A stretch of 64,000 nucleotides of DNA from Oscillospiraceae bacterium (GCA_022846075.1 AP025582.1:682001-746000); one strand, 5' to 3'; positions 1 to 10,050 are shown, counted from the stretch's first letter. Translations and numbers: made by a program. Notes: generated by a model not told the origin, from the sequence alone.

Positions 1-2
1 GA

Positions 3-1640
<1,638 letters not shown>

Positions 1641-1656
1641 GCGAAAACATTTTGAA

Positions 1657-1686
1657 GGCCCGCCGGGAAACCGGCGGGCCTTTTTT
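1657..1686 (+). terminator. Intrinsic terminator of groEL
   Basis: A perfect 10-bp GC stem (GGCCCGCCGG / CCGGCGGGCC) with a GAAA tetraloop is followed directly by six T residues, 16 bases after the groEL stop codon. Confidence 0.95.
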
Positions 1687-1772
1687 GCGCGTATTGTCAG
1701 CCCGGGGGTGGGGAGGAAGGCGGCAAATTTGAAGCGGCAGGGACGTGGCGGCCCCCTAGCCCGGACTTCTCG

Positions 1773-1801
1773 TAGACAGATCGGCGCCGAGGCGGTATGA
1801 T
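1773..1801 (+). promoter_or_regulatory. Sigma-A-type promoter for the CorA-like gene
   Basis: TAGACA (1773-1778) and TATGAT (1796-1801) are separated by exactly 17 bases and stand about 45 bases upstream of the chosen start. The rest of the groEL-corA gap contains only the groEL terminator. Confidence 0.6.
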
Positions 1802-1845
1802 AGGGCAGAACCCTATGAATGAAGAAGGGCACGGAGGCAGTACAT

Positions 1846-2763
1846 ATGAAAGAATTTTTGCTGAACACGATGCTGCGGAAACTGGAGAAGAGTGACGCCA
1901 AAGAGGGACAGAAGCGGGTTTCTCTTATGACGGAAGAGGAGTTTAAAACGGAAGCCGCGGGGATACCGCATAAGAAGACGCTCCTGCATAATATGACCCA
2001 GATGGAATATTGTAAGGCGGAACTGTTTGGCTCGTGCATTCTGGGGACCCTTTCCCTGCCGGTCCTGAAGGACAGGGTGGAGGGCAGAGTCCGCTTTGGC
2101 TTTTACATCTCGGAGACGAGGCTCTATCTGATCGGCGACGTCGACCAGTTGGCGCACCTCGTCGGCCGCATGAAAGAAAACCAGTTTCCGGAGGAGCTTT
2201 CCATCCCCGGATTTTTTTGCTATCTCCTGAATTCCTGGATCGACGGCGACGTGATTTTCCTGCAAAAAACGGAAGACGCCCTCTCCGCCCTCGAAGAGGG
2301 CCTGCTGGAAAAGATCCCGGACCATTTTTATAAGATGCTGATCCCCTACCGGAAGGATCTAATGGCCCTGCACTCCTATTATTACCAGCTGATTAACTTG
2401 GGCGTCACGATCCGCTCCAACACCAATCAAATGCTCTCTGACGAGGAGTGCCTTGTGTACGGATACTTCTCGGACCGGGCGGAGCGGCTTCACAGCCACG
2501 TGGAGGCCCTGCGTGAGTATGTCCTTCAAATCCGGGAAATGCATCAGACGCAAATCCAAGTGAAACAGACTAAAACGATGAATCTGCTCACCGTCGTTTC
2601 GGCCATATTCCTTCCGCTGACACTGCTGGTGGGTTGGTACGGAATGAATTTCATCTATATGCCGGAGCTGAGATGGGCCTTGGGTTATCCCGGCGTTTTC
2701 GTCGTGGCGGTCCTCATCGTCTGCATTGAGATCGTTCTTTTCAAGAAGAAAAAACTGCTGTGA
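1846..2763 (+). CDS. CorA-family divalent cation (Mg2+/Co2+) transporter
   Basis: The protein matches the CorA/MIT channel family: a mostly helical soluble N-terminal domain of about 240 residues, then two C-terminal membrane helices. The first helix ends in the signature YGMNF (Gly-Met-Asn selectivity motif) and the last is followed by a positively charged tail, as in CorA pentamers. It would move Mg2+ or a related divalent ion across the cytoplasmic membrane. The frame opens at 1819, but GGAGG at 1833-1837 sits 8 bases before the ATG at 1846, so that start (305 residues) is preferred. The N-domain is divergent from classic CorA, so the ion specificity is open. Codon use is less GC-rich than in the neighbours. 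Confidence 0.85.
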   Translation: MKEFLLNTMLRKLEKSDAKEGQKRVSLMTEEEFKTEAAGIPHKKTLLHNMTQMEYCKAELFGSCILGTLSLPVLKDRVEGRVRFGFYISETRLYLIGDVDQLAHLVGRMKENQFPEELSIPGFFCYLLNSWIDGDVIFLQKTEDALSALEEGLLEKIPDHFYKMLIPYRKDLMALHSYYYQLINLGVTIRSNTNQMLSDEECLVYGYFSDRAERLHSHVEALREYVLQIREMHQTQIQVKQTKTMNLLTVVSAIFLPLTLLVGWYGMNFIYMPELRWALGYPGVFVVAVLIVCIEIVLFKKKKLL

Positions 2764-2962
2764 GGATGAAAACGTTACAGAACGGAATTTTGTGATATGA
2801 AAAAGCGACGGATGGCAGAAAGGGAAGGGCGGGCGGCGGAAACGACGGAAAACGCTGTGAGGGAACGCAGGGGCCCCGGAAGGCCCGTTTCCCCGCTCCG
2901 GGAAGGTGTTCAGAGTTTTTCAACTTTGGTAACATCCCCAAGAAAATATTTCCGAAAAGGGC

Positions 2963-2991
2963 TGTTCAAATTCCTAGAGATGTTATATAAT
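2963..2991 (+). promoter_or_regulatory. Promoter of the SARP-like regulator; rest of the 2764-3062 gap is apparently non-coding
   Basis: TATAAT (2986-2991) has a weak TGTTCA -35 element (2963-2968) 17 bases upstream. Transcription would start near 2998, which rules out the ATG at 2994 as the start of the next gene. I see no convincing gene or RNA in the remaining roughly 300-base gap. Confidence 0.6.
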
Positions 2992-3062
2992 TAATGCTGT
3001 ATCTAAGCCGGCATGAAAAGAGTGCCGCATATAACCGGCGTGGGAAGGGGATGGATCGAGGC

Positions 3063-4274
3063 ATGACGAAGGCGCAAGTAAAGGCGGAACCGCAGATCGC
3101 GGTGAACGTGACCATGCTGGGCAGTTTTTCCGTCGGCCGGGGCGAGGCCAGGATCAGCGATGAGAACAGCCACTCCCGGAAGTTATTCGGCGTGCTGGGG
3201 TATCTGATTACCCACCGGGGCCACATGGTGACCCAGAGTGAGCTCATCGACCTGCTGTGGGACGACAACAGCGACGCCAATCCCGCCAACGCCTTAAAGA
3301 CCCTTCTCTACCGCATCCGCCGGATGCTGGAGCCCCTCTTCCCCGAGGGGACCGACCCCATCCTCTCCAGCCGGGGCGGCTACACCTGGAACACCCAGGT
3401 GGAGTGCCTGGTGGACGTGGACCGCTTCGAGGCCTGCTGTGCCCGGTGCGCCAACACGGGGCTGGAAGAGGAGGAGCGCCTGTCCGCCGGAGAAGAGGCG
3501 CTGACCCTTTACCAGGGGGAATTTATGGCAAAAATGGGCCGCCAGATGTGGGTGATCCCCACCGCCGTGCGGCTCCATAACCTATATTTGGAGACGGTAA
3601 AGACCTGCGCCGCCCTGCTGGAACAGCGGGGGGAATACGGCGAGATGGAGCTTCTGGCCCACCAGGCGGTCCAGATGGATTCGCTGGACGAGGGGGTCTA
3701 TGTGATCCTCATCCGCTCCCTGATCCGCCAGGGGAAGGACGCCGCCGCCCTCAGCCAATACGAGACCGCCACCGAGCTCCTCTACCGGAGCCTGGGGGTG
3801 CGTCCCTCCGAGGAGCTTCAGACCATCTACCGGGAGGTCATGAACAGCCAGCAGGCCATGGAGACCGACCTGGAGGTCATCCAGCAGCAGCTCAGCGAGA
3901 CCGCCGAGCGGGCGGGCGCCTTCGTCTGCGAGTACGGCTTTTTCCGCGAGATCTACCGCCTGGAGGCCCGCCGCAGCTCCAGAAGCGGGGTGTGCATCCA
4001 CGTGGCCCTGATCACCGTCACCAACCCCGACGGCACCCTGCCCCCGCTGGACGCCCTGACCGGCACTATGGACCGGCTCCAGGGGATCCTGGTGGACAGC
4101 CTGCGGCGGGGCGACGTGGTGGCCCGGTACAGCGCCGCCCAGTACGTGGTGCTGCTGCCCGGGGCCAACTTCGAGGACAGCGTCATGGTGATGGAGCGGA
4201 TCCTGGCCGCCTTCCGGGCCCGGTACCGGGCCATCCGGCTTAAGCTCTCCTATAAAGTGCGGGAGCTGGCCTGA
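3063..4274 (+). CDS. SARP/BTAD-type transcriptional regulator with a degenerate GGDEF-like C-terminus
   Basis: The N-terminal third is an OmpR-like winged helix of the SARP type (LFGVLGYLITHRG, then LIDLLWDDN and ALKTLLYRIRRML). It is followed by a helical bacterial transcriptional activation domain with TPR-like helices up to about residue 250. The last 130 residues resemble a GGDEF fold in which the active-site GGDEF is replaced by SAAQY before VVLLPG, so diguanylate cyclase activity is not expected. Transcription should begin near 2998, and a GAAGGGG lies upstream of the ATGs at 3051 and 3063; the latter is chosen. It directly precedes the sortase gene (1 base gap) and may control the surface-protein genes downstream. 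Confidence 0.8.
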   Translation: MTKAQVKAEPQIAVNVTMLGSFSVGRGEARISDENSHSRKLFGVLGYLITHRGHMVTQSELIDLLWDDNSDANPANALKTLLYRIRRMLEPLFPEGTDPILSSRGGYTWNTQVECLVDVDRFEACCARCANTGLEEEERLSAGEEALTLYQGEFMAKMGRQMWVIPTAVRLHNLYLETVKTCAALLEQRGEYGEMELLAHQAVQMDSLDEGVYVILIRSLIRQGKDAAALSQYETATELLYRSLGVRPSEELQTIYREVMNSQQAMETDLEVIQQQLSETAERAGAFVCEYGFFREIYRLEARRSSRSGVCIHVALITVTNPDGTLPPLDALTGTMDRLQGILVDSLRRGDVVARYSAAQYVVLLPGANFEDSVMVMERILAAFRARYRAIRLKLSYKVRELA

Positions 4275-4275
4275 G

Positions 4276-5022
4276 ATGGAAAACGGCAGAAGGTGGACGG
4301 CGGGGGGACTGCTCCTCCTGGCGGCGGTCCTGCTGGCCCTGGCGGCGGCGCTGGCCTTCCGCCCGGCCCCCGGCCCCGTCACCACCCCCGCACCCACCGT
4401 GGAGCCCACGCCCCAGGCCACCCCGGAGGCGGCTTTGGACGACCCGGCTCTGGAGTCCCCGCCGGAGCCGGAGGAGACGGCTTACCAGGCCGGGGACGTG
4501 GTGGACGGTCTGCCCGTGGGCAAATGGGCCATCACCCAGGAGCGGCGGGAGTATACGGACGGGGCGCTCCGCCTGGTCATCCCGAAGCTGGCGGTGGACG
4601 TTCCGATCCTGGGCGGCACCGACGCCGGCACCCTGCTCAAAGGGGTGGGCCTCTACGATTACGCCCAGCTCCCCGGGGAGGGGAACCGGAACGTGTCCAT
4701 CGCGGGGCACCGCAACGGCCTGAGAAACGGCAAAATCACCGACAACATGCCCTTTTACTATCTGGACACCCTGGCCGAGGGGGATTACCTCTATCTCTCG
4801 GACAAGGATCATATTTACCGATACTGCTTTGAGAGCGCCACGGTGGTGGAGAGCGACGACTGGAGCCCCATCGCCACCACTGGGGAGAGCTGTCTCACCC
4901 TGACCACCTGTACCCCCATCGGCGTGTCCGACCACCGGCTGATCATCCGGGGCTGCCTGGACGAGATCCTGCCTGCGGGGGAGACGGGGGGCCTGCCGGA
5001 AAAGGAGGCTGGAACCAAATGA
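4276..5022 (+). CDS. Class D/E-like sortase
   Basis: The protein has an N-terminal membrane anchor (about residues 9-29), a Pro/Thr/Glu-rich linker, and a C-terminal sortase domain. The catalytic triad is visible: His145 in AGHRNG, Cys212 in TLTTCTP, and Arg225 in LIIRG. Sortases cleave a C-terminal sorting signal and link the surface protein to peptidoglycan or pilin. The TLTTC motif and short domain resemble housekeeping class D or E enzymes. The gene begins one base after the SARP regulator stop and overlaps the next gene by ATGA (5019-5022), so the three are probably co-transcribed. No LPXTG substrate was seen in the window. Confidence 0.9.
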   Translation: MENGRRWTAGGLLLLAAVLLALAAALAFRPAPGPVTTPAPTVEPTPQATPEAALDDPALESPPEPEETAYQAGDVVDGLPVGKWAITQERREYTDGALRLVIPKLAVDVPILGGTDAGTLLKGVGLYDYAQLPGEGNRNVSIAGHRNGLRNGKITDNMPFYYLDTLAEGDYLYLSDKDHIYRYCFESATVVESDDWSPIATTGESCLTLTTCTPIGVSDHRLIIRGCLDEILPAGETGGLPEKEAGTK

Positions 5023-5915
5023 AGAAGAAATCCGCCCTCACGCTGTTCCTGGCGGCGGCGCTGGCGCTGGCCTGCGCGGCGCCGGTGCTGGGCGCCGACT
5101 ACCGGGCCATCCCGATGAAGAAGTCCGCCCAGCAGGGCGTGACGGTCTATTCCAACGACAAGGCGGCGGTGGACGCCTCCAACCTGGCGGAGGGATATCT
5201 CTTTGTCCGCTACACCGGCGGAAAGAACGTGAGGATCAAGGTGCAGATCACCAAAGAGGGCGGCGCGGATTACACCTACGACCTCAACAACACCGGCCTC
5301 AGCGAGACCTTTCCCCTGACCGAGGGGGACGGGAAGTACACCGTGAAGGTGCTGGAGAACACCACGGAGAACCGCTATGCCCAGGCCTATACCTGCACCC
5401 TGAGCGTGACCCTCCGGGACAGTATGACCCCCTTCCTCTACTCCAACCAGTTCGTCAACTTCACCGCCGACTCCGCCGTGGCCCAGAAGGCCGCGGAGCT
5501 GATGGCAGGGCAGACGGACACCCTGTCCAAGGTGAGGGTGGTCTTTGACTACGTGGTGGACAATTTCACCTACGACTATGACCGGGCCGCCTCCGTTCAG
5601 AGCGGCTACCTGCCCAAGGTGGACGAGGTGCTGGCGGCGAAAAAGGGCATCTGCTTCGACTACGCCGCCGTCATGGCCGCCATGCTGAGAAGCCAGAACA
5701 TCCCCTGCAAGCTGGTGGTGGGCTACGCGGGCACCACCTATCACGCCTGGATCAACGTCTACTCCGAGGAGACCGGCTGGGTGGAGGTCATCTATTTTGA
5801 CGGCACCTCCTGGACCCTGATGGACCCCACCTTTACCTCCAGCGGAAAGCGCAGCGACTCCATCATGAAATACGTCACCAATTCCGCCAACTATCAGCAG
5901 AAGTACGCCTACTGA
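5019..5915 (+). CDS. Secreted transglutaminase-like (papain-fold) protein
   Basis: An N-terminal signal peptide with an Ala/Leu-rich core and an ALACAAPVLGA cleavage region is followed by a beta-rich segment and a transglutaminase-like core. The catalytic residues line up as Cys212 (KGICFDYAA), His242 (YHAWINV) and Asp269 (LMDPTF). Such proteins act outside the cell as peptidases, amidases or cross-linkers; the substrate cannot be told from sequence. The start overlaps the sortase stop, which suggests coupled expression and a shared role at the cell surface. The C-terminus ends soon after the catalytic Asp. Confidence 0.85.
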   Translation: MKKKSALTLFLAAALALACAAPVLGADYRAIPMKKSAQQGVTVYSNDKAAVDASNLAEGYLFVRYTGGKNVRIKVQITKEGGADYTYDLNNTGLSETFPLTEGDGKYTVKVLENTTENRYAQAYTCTLSVTLRDSMTPFLYSNQFVNFTADSAVAQKAAELMAGQTDTLSKVRVVFDYVVDNFTYDYDRAASVQSGYLPKVDEVLAAKKGICFDYAAVMAAMLRSQNIPCKLVVGYAGTTYHAWINVYSEETGWVEVIYFDGTSWTLMDPTFTSSGKRSDSIMKYVTNSANYQQKYAY

Positions 5916-5930
5916 TTTGGGACACACCGG

Positions 5931-5965
5931 AACGCGGCGGGCGGGCCCAGCCCGCCCGCCGCGTT
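5931..5965 (+). terminator. GC-rich hairpin after the transglutaminase gene
   Basis: A 15-bp perfect inverted repeat (AACGCGGCGGGCGGG and its complement, loop of five) follows the stop codon. The T-run is short, so it may be a weak terminator or an mRNA-stabilising hairpin. It separates the SARP-sortase-transglutaminase group from the pilus genes. Confidence 0.6.
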
Positions 5966-5999
5966 TCCCTGTTCCGGATCCGGGAAAGGAGGCCGCCCC

Positions 6000-6992
6000 A
6001 TGCCAAAAGAACTCTCCTGTGAGGAGCGCTCCGTCCTCAGCTGGGAACTGGCCCGGCTGTGCAGGGCGGGGCTGAGCTGGCAGGACAGCGTGGCCCTGCT
6101 GTCCCAGCGGCCCGCCACCCCGGCCCTGGGGGAGACTCTGGCCCAGCTGGGCCATGAACTGGAGGAGGGGCAGTCCGTGGCCCGGGCCTTTGCCCAGACC
6201 GGCCGCTTCCCCGGCGAATACCTGCGCCAGCTGGAGGTGGGCCAGACCTCCGGGCGGCTGGACCAGGTGTTGGAAGCCCTGGCCGCCTATGACCAGCGGG
6301 AGAGCGAGACCAGCTCCGCCCTCCGGCAGGCGGTGACCTATCCCCTCACCATGATCGCCCTCATCGGCGGGATCTTTTTCTTCCTGGGCTGGAAGGTCCT
6401 GCCCATTTTTAACAGCGTCTTTGCCCAGCTTGGGGTGTCCGGCCCCGGCGAGGGGGGGCGGCTGGCCATTCTGGCCGGCTCTGTGGCCTGCGTGGCCCTG
6501 GCCCTCTTCCTGCTGGTGTGGCTTCGAACCGGACGGGGCATGGCCCTCTTCGGCCGGGGAGCGGCGGGGCTGTCCGCCGCCCGGGCCCGCTTTGCCTCGG
6601 CCCTGGCCATGCTCCTCCAGAGCGGCACCTCCCTGGACGAGGCCATGGAGCGGTGTACGGCCATGATGGCGGGCACCCCCCTCCAGGGCCCGGCGGCCGC
6701 CTGTCAGGCCGCCATGCTCCAGGGGGAGGACTTTGACCGGGCGGTGGTGTCCACGGGGCTCCTGGACAGCTTCCTGGGAGGCCTTCTGGCGGCGGGACTC
6801 CGCTCCGGCGGCCTCCCCGAGGCCATGGAGGAGATCGCCCGCCGCTGCTCGGCCCAAGCCCAGGAAAAGCTGACGGCCAATCTGGGAAGGTTTGAGTATG
6901 CCCTGGTCCTCTTCCTGTGCGGCGCGGTGGCCGCTATCCTGCTGTCGGTGATGCTCCCCCTGGTGGGGATGCTCTCCGCCCTGGGAGGCTGA
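6000..6992 (+). CDS. PilC/GspF-type inner-membrane platform protein of a type IV pilus-like system
   Basis: Two GspF/T2SSF domains are present. Each is a helical cytoplasmic bundle followed by hydrophobic membrane segments: about residues 115-140, 155-180 and 300-325, the last ending VMLPLVGMLSAL. The conserved GExSGxL-type motif appears as VGQTSGRLDQVLEALAAY in the first repeat and AGLRSGGLPEAMEEIA in the second. Length (330) is slightly short of the usual 350-400. An AAAGGAGG ribosome-binding site precedes the ATG. It is the first gene of a seven-gene run to 10001, so it should anchor the PilT-type ATPase encoded in the same operon. Confidence 0.88.
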   Translation: MPKELSCEERSVLSWELARLCRAGLSWQDSVALLSQRPATPALGETLAQLGHELEEGQSVARAFAQTGRFPGEYLRQLEVGQTSGRLDQVLEALAAYDQRESETSSALRQAVTYPLTMIALIGGIFFFLGWKVLPIFNSVFAQLGVSGPGEGGRLAILAGSVACVALALFLLVWLRTGRGMALFGRGAAGLSAARARFASALAMLLQSGTSLDEAMERCTAMMAGTPLQGPAAACQAAMLQGEDFDRAVVSTGLLDSFLGGLLAAGLRSGGLPEAMEEIARRCSAQAQEKLTANLGRFEYALVLFLCGAVAAILLSVMLPLVGMLSALGG

Positions 6993-6996
6993 GGCC

Positions 6997-7308
6997 GTGG
7001 ACCGGGGAAAGCAAGTCCGCCGGTGGCTTCCGGCGGCGGGGCTCCTGCTGGCCGGATTGGCCGGGGCGGTGCTGATGGTGGACCGGGGGATTTTGCCCGG
7101 GGCCAGCGGGCAGAGCCGGGAGCTCATCGAAAAGGCGGTCCGCCGCTCGGCGGTCCAGTGCTACGCCATCGAGGGGGCCTATCCCGTCAGCCTGGAGGAC
7201 CTGGAGGAGCGCTACGGCCTCCGGGTGGACCAGGAGCGCTGGATGGTGGACTACCGCTATGTGGCCGACAACCTGTCTCCGGATATCACGGTGATCCAGA
7301 GGCAGTAG
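6997..7308 (+). CDS. Small membrane-anchored protein of the pilus operon, unknown family
   Basis: The 103-residue protein has one N-terminal membrane helix (about residues 10-30) after a basic start, then a small soluble domain. The segment AVQCYAIEGAYPVSLEDLEERYGL resembles the post-helix region of some pseudopilins, where short peptides follow YP. The start codon is GTG, 4 bases after the pilC-like stop. I do not recognise a named family; a minor pilin-like or assembly role is inferred only from position. Confidence 0.65.
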   Translation: MDRGKQVRRWLPAAGLLLAGLAGAVLMVDRGILPGASGQSRELIEKAVRRSAVQCYAIEGAYPVSLEDLEERYGLRVDQERWMVDYRYVADNLSPDITVIQRQ

Positions 7309-7336
7309 GAGAACGGGACCGGAGAGGGGGAGAGAC

Positions 7337-7801
7337 ATGGGACGGGACAAAATGGAGCTGCCCAGCCTGGCGCTGTGCGGGGTCTTTGCCGTGCTGGCCC
7401 TGGCCGTCACCCTGCTTACGGGCGGGGTGTACCGCCGGTGCGTGGAGCGCTCGGACGAAAACTACGTCTGCCGCGCCGCCCTGTCCTACGTCACCAACCA
7501 GCTTCGCCGGGGGGACCGGGCGGGGGCGGTGTCCGTCACCGATTTTGAGGGCCATACCGCTTTAAAGATCGCCCAGGAGGAGGGCTACGAGCTGCTCCTC
7601 TACTGCTCCGGCGGCCAGTTCCGGGAACTCTACGCCGCCGTGGACGGGGGCTTTTCCCCCGCGGACGGGGACGCTCTCTTCCCCATGGAGGAGCTGGCGG
7701 TCCGGCGGGAGGGGGCCCTTCTCGACCTCACCCTGACCGGGACCGGCGGGGAGACCTACTCGGCCAGCGTGGCCCTGCGGTGCGGGGAGGCGGCGGCATG
7801 A
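7337..7801 (+). CDS. DUF4860-like pilus-operon protein
   Basis: The protein has a single N-terminal membrane helix (about residues 9-30) followed by a compact beta-rich domain of about 120 residues. It resembles DUF4860 proteins, which I know as small membrane proteins found within clostridial type IV pilus-like operons; that family assignment is from memory and not tested. GGGGGAGAG precedes the ATG. The stop overlaps the next start (ATGA at 7798-7801), indicating translational coupling. Function is unknown; a minor pseudopilin-like component is plausible. Confidence 0.65.
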   Translation: MGRDKMELPSLALCGVFAVLALAVTLLTGGVYRRCVERSDENYVCRAALSYVTNQLRRGDRAGAVSVTDFEGHTALKIAQEEGYELLLYCSGGQFRELYAAVDGGFSPADGDALFPMEELAVRREGALLDLTLTGTGGETYSASVALRCGEAAA

Positions 7802-8124
7802 GGGGCCGGACCGGCGGCCGTGTCCGCCTTTTGGAGTTGATTTTGGATCTGTGTGTCTTTGCCGTGTGCGCCGTGGTCTGCGTGTTGCTGCTGGTCCGGG
7901 CCCAGGGGATCAGCGCCGGGAGCCAACGGCTGACCCGGGCGGTCTATCTGGCCCAGTCCGCCGCCGAGACTTGGAAGGCCGCCGGGGAGATCCCCGGGGC
8001 CGGTGCGCTGGCCGGCGAGGGCTACGCGGTGGAGATCGAAGAGGGGGACGGCGAGGCCGACGTGACCGTCACCTGGAACGGAGAGACGGTCTACACTATC
8101 GAGGGGGTGCGCCGGGTTGGATAA
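7798..8124 (+). CDS. Minor pilin-like membrane protein
   Basis: A basic N-terminus leads into a long hydrophobic helix (LELILDLCVFAVCAVVCVLL) with a Glu at its start, reminiscent of the Glu5 of class III signal pilins but without an evident prepilin peptidase glycine site. A short extracytoplasmic domain follows. The ATG at 7798 overlaps the previous stop; an in-frame ATG at 7780 is possible but poorly placed. At 108 residues it is likely a minor pseudopilin, inferred from layout and context. Confidence 0.6.
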   Translation: MRGRTGGRVRLLELILDLCVFAVCAVVCVLLLVRAQGISAGSQRLTRAVYLAQSAAETWKAAGEIPGAGALAGEGYAVEIEEGDGEADVTVTWNGETVYTIEGVRRVG

Positions 8125-8512
8125 AACACAGGAAAACGGCGTCCCCGCCGGGATCGGCCTGGTCACCGTGCTTACGGTCCTGCTGGTGCTGGTGCTGGCG
8201 GTGTTCTCCGCCCTCACCCTGCTCACCGCCCAGGCCGACGAGCGCCTGAGCCGGGCCAACGCCGCCGCCGTCACGGCCTATTACGCCGCCGACGCCCAGG
8301 CCTGCATGGCCCAGGAGGCATTCGCGGCGGGGACACAGGCCGAGTATGAGGCCGACTTCCCCATGACCGAGGTCCAGTCCCTTCACATCCGTCTGGGCAG
8401 GACGCCGGAGGGCGGGGTGGAGCGGCTGGAGTGGCGGACCGTCACCAATTCGTCCACTGTGGAAGAGGCGCCCCTGCCCGTCTGGGACGGCGCCGGGCTT
8501 CCGGGGCAGTGA
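8117..8512 (+). CDS. PilX-like or unknown membrane protein of the pilus operon
   Basis: The 131-residue protein has one N-terminal hydrophobic helix (about residues 13-38) followed by an Ala-rich helix (RLSRANAAAVTAYYAADAQA) and a small beta domain. The layout resembles PilX-type minor pilins. The start is TTG at 8117 with GAGGGGG nine bases upstream, overlapping the previous gene by 8 bases. No named family is recognised. Confidence 0.6.
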   Translation: MDKTQENGVPAGIGLVTVLTVLLVLVLAVFSALTLLTAQADERLSRANAAAVTAYYAADAQACMAQEAFAAGTQAEYEADFPMTEVQSLHIRLGRTPEGGVERLEWRTVTNSSTVEEAPLPVWDGAGLPGQ

Positions 8513-8524
8513 CAGGAGGAACAT

Positions 8525-9586
8525 ATGGATTTGAACGAGATACTGCACCGGGCGGTGCGGGAGGAGGCCTCCGACATCCTGGTGATCGCCGGCCTGCCCG
8601 TGACCTATAAGGTGCAGGGGGTTCTCCGGCGGGAGGGGGAGCGCTTTACCGCCCAGGATACCGGCGCCCTGGCCGCCCAGCTCTACCGGATGGCGGGACG
8701 GGACATGGCGGGTCTCACCAGCACGGGAGACGACGATTTCTCCTTCGCCGTCCCCGGCCTCTCCCGGTTCCGGGTAAACGCCCTGCGCCAGCGCAATTCC
8801 CTGGCCCTGGTGATCCGGGTGGTGGCCTTTCAGCTGCCCGACTGGCAGAGCCTCCACATCCCGGAGGAGGTGACCCGGTTCGCCTCCTACGCCCACGGCA
8901 TGGTCCTCTTCACCGGCCCGGCGGGGAGCGGCAAGACCACAACCCTGGCCTGTCTGGTGGATATCATCAACAACACCCGCCAGGCCCACGTCATCACGGT
9001 GGAGGACCCCATCGAGTACCTCCACCAGCACAAGCTCAGCGTGGTGACCCAGCGGGAGCTCCACACCGATACCGAATCCTACGCCGCCGCCCTCCGGGCG
9101 GCTTTGCGGGAGGCCCCCAACGTGATCATCCTGGGGGAGATGCGGGACGCCGAGACCATCCAGGCCGCCGTGACGGCGGCGGAGACCGGCCATCTGGTCA
9201 TCTCCACCCTCCACACCGTGGGGGCGGTCAACACGGTGGACCGCATCGTGGACTCCTTCCCGCCCCAGCAGCAGCGGCAGATCCGCACCCAGCTGGCCCT
9301 GGTGCTGGAGGGGGTGGTCTCCCAGCTGCTTCTGCCCGGGGTGGACGGCACCCAGCGGCCCGCCTTCGAGGTGATGACGGCCACCAACGCCGTGCGCAAC
9401 ATGATCCGGGAGGACAAGACCCACCAGCTGGCCAGCGTCATCGAGACGGGGGCCGCCCAGGGCATGATGTCCATGGATCAGAGCATCGTCAAGCTGGTCC
9501 AGGGGGGCCTGATCTCCGAGGAGACCGCCCTCCGATACGCCTCCAATCCGGAGAGCGTGAAACGCAGCCTGAAAGGAGCGATTTGA
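8525..9586 (+). CDS. pilT: PilT-type twitching/retraction ATPase
   Basis: This is a PilT/GspE-family hexameric ATPase of normal PilT length (353). It shows the N-terminal PAS-like domain (ILHRAVREEASDILV), Walker A GPAGSGKTT near residues 131-139, the Asp box, Walker B VIILGEMRDAET near 200-211 including the PilT hallmark GEMRD, and the His box STLHT. It normally powers pilus retraction. It is the only ATPase of the operon; no PilB-like extension ATPase is nearby. An AGGAGG ribosome-binding site precedes the ATG. Confidence 0.93.
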   Translation: MDLNEILHRAVREEASDILVIAGLPVTYKVQGVLRREGERFTAQDTGALAAQLYRMAGRDMAGLTSTGDDDFSFAVPGLSRFRVNALRQRNSLALVIRVVAFQLPDWQSLHIPEEVTRFASYAHGMVLFTGPAGSGKTTTLACLVDIINNTRQAHVITVEDPIEYLHQHKLSVVTQRELHTDTESYAAALRAALREAPNVIILGEMRDAETIQAAVTAAETGHLVISTLHTVGAVNTVDRIVDSFPPQQQRQIRTQLALVLEGVVSQLLLPGVDGTQRPAFEVMTATNAVRNMIREDKTHQLASVIETGAAQGMMSMDQSIVKLVQGGLISEETALRYASNPESVKRSLKGAI

Positions 9587-9587
9587 T

Positions 9588-10001
9588 ATGACGGCAAAAG
9601 AGCGGGACGGGCTGTTCCGTATCTGCGTGGACGGGGGCACCGGGGGCAGGGTATTCAGCCGCAGGGTGAGGGAGCCCTTTTCCTTCGCCGACCTGGGGGA
9701 CCTGCTTTTGAAGATCGAACGGCTTCTGGAGGTCCAGGACTATCCCCAGGCCTTTCAGGCCATCCGCACCTTCCGGCCCGACCGGGAGAAGGCCGAGCGC
9801 ACCACCCAGCTCCCCCCTGACGGCATGCCGCTGGAGGCGGTGGAGGGGGCCCGGGGGGAACGGCTGACCTTCGACCTTCAAATCACCACCCGCCGGAACG
9901 CCACCTGGCAGGGGTTCGTCCACTGGGGCGACGGGACCAAGACAGCCTTTGAAAACGACCTGGGCTTTTTGTCCATCGTGGCCGGGGCCCTGGAGCAATA
10001 G
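9588..10001 (+). CDS. Conserved hypothetical protein, last gene of the pilus operon
   Basis: This 137-residue soluble protein starts one base after the pilT stop. It has no signal peptide or membrane helix. The sequence (RTFRPDREKAERTT, TWQGFVHWGDGTKTAFENDLGF) shows mixed alpha/beta character. I do not recognise a family. Tight coupling to pilT suggests a cytoplasmic accessory or regulatory role. Confidence 0.7.
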   Translation: MTAKERDGLFRICVDGGTGGRVFSRRVREPFSFADLGDLLLKIERLLEVQDYPQAFQAIRTFRPDREKAERTTQLPPDGMPLEAVEGARGERLTFDLQITTRRNATWQGFVHWGDGTKTAFENDLGFLSIVAGALEQ

Positions 10002-10012
10002 AAAAGGGATCA

Positions 10013-10046
10013 AAAAGCGCGCGCCCAGCAGGGCGCGCGCTTTTGT
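10013..10046. terminator. Bidirectional terminator between the pilus operon and ftsH
   Basis: A 14-bp perfect stem (AAAAGCGCGCGCCC and its complement) with an AGCA loop has T-rich flanks on both strands. It lies between the convergent pilus operon and ftsH. Confidence 0.9.
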
Positions 10047-10050
10047 CCTT

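Noticed and set aside
2797-2994. Possible 65-residue basic ORF between the CorA-like and SARP genes
   Set aside because: It has no ribosome-binding site, ends inside the next promoter, and its composition looks like random translation; no family is recognised.
4815-7127. 770-codon minus-strand frame over the sortase, transglutaminase and pilC-like genes
   Set aside because: It spans three well-supported plus-strand genes and two gene boundaries, and its translation is biased low-complexity sequence.
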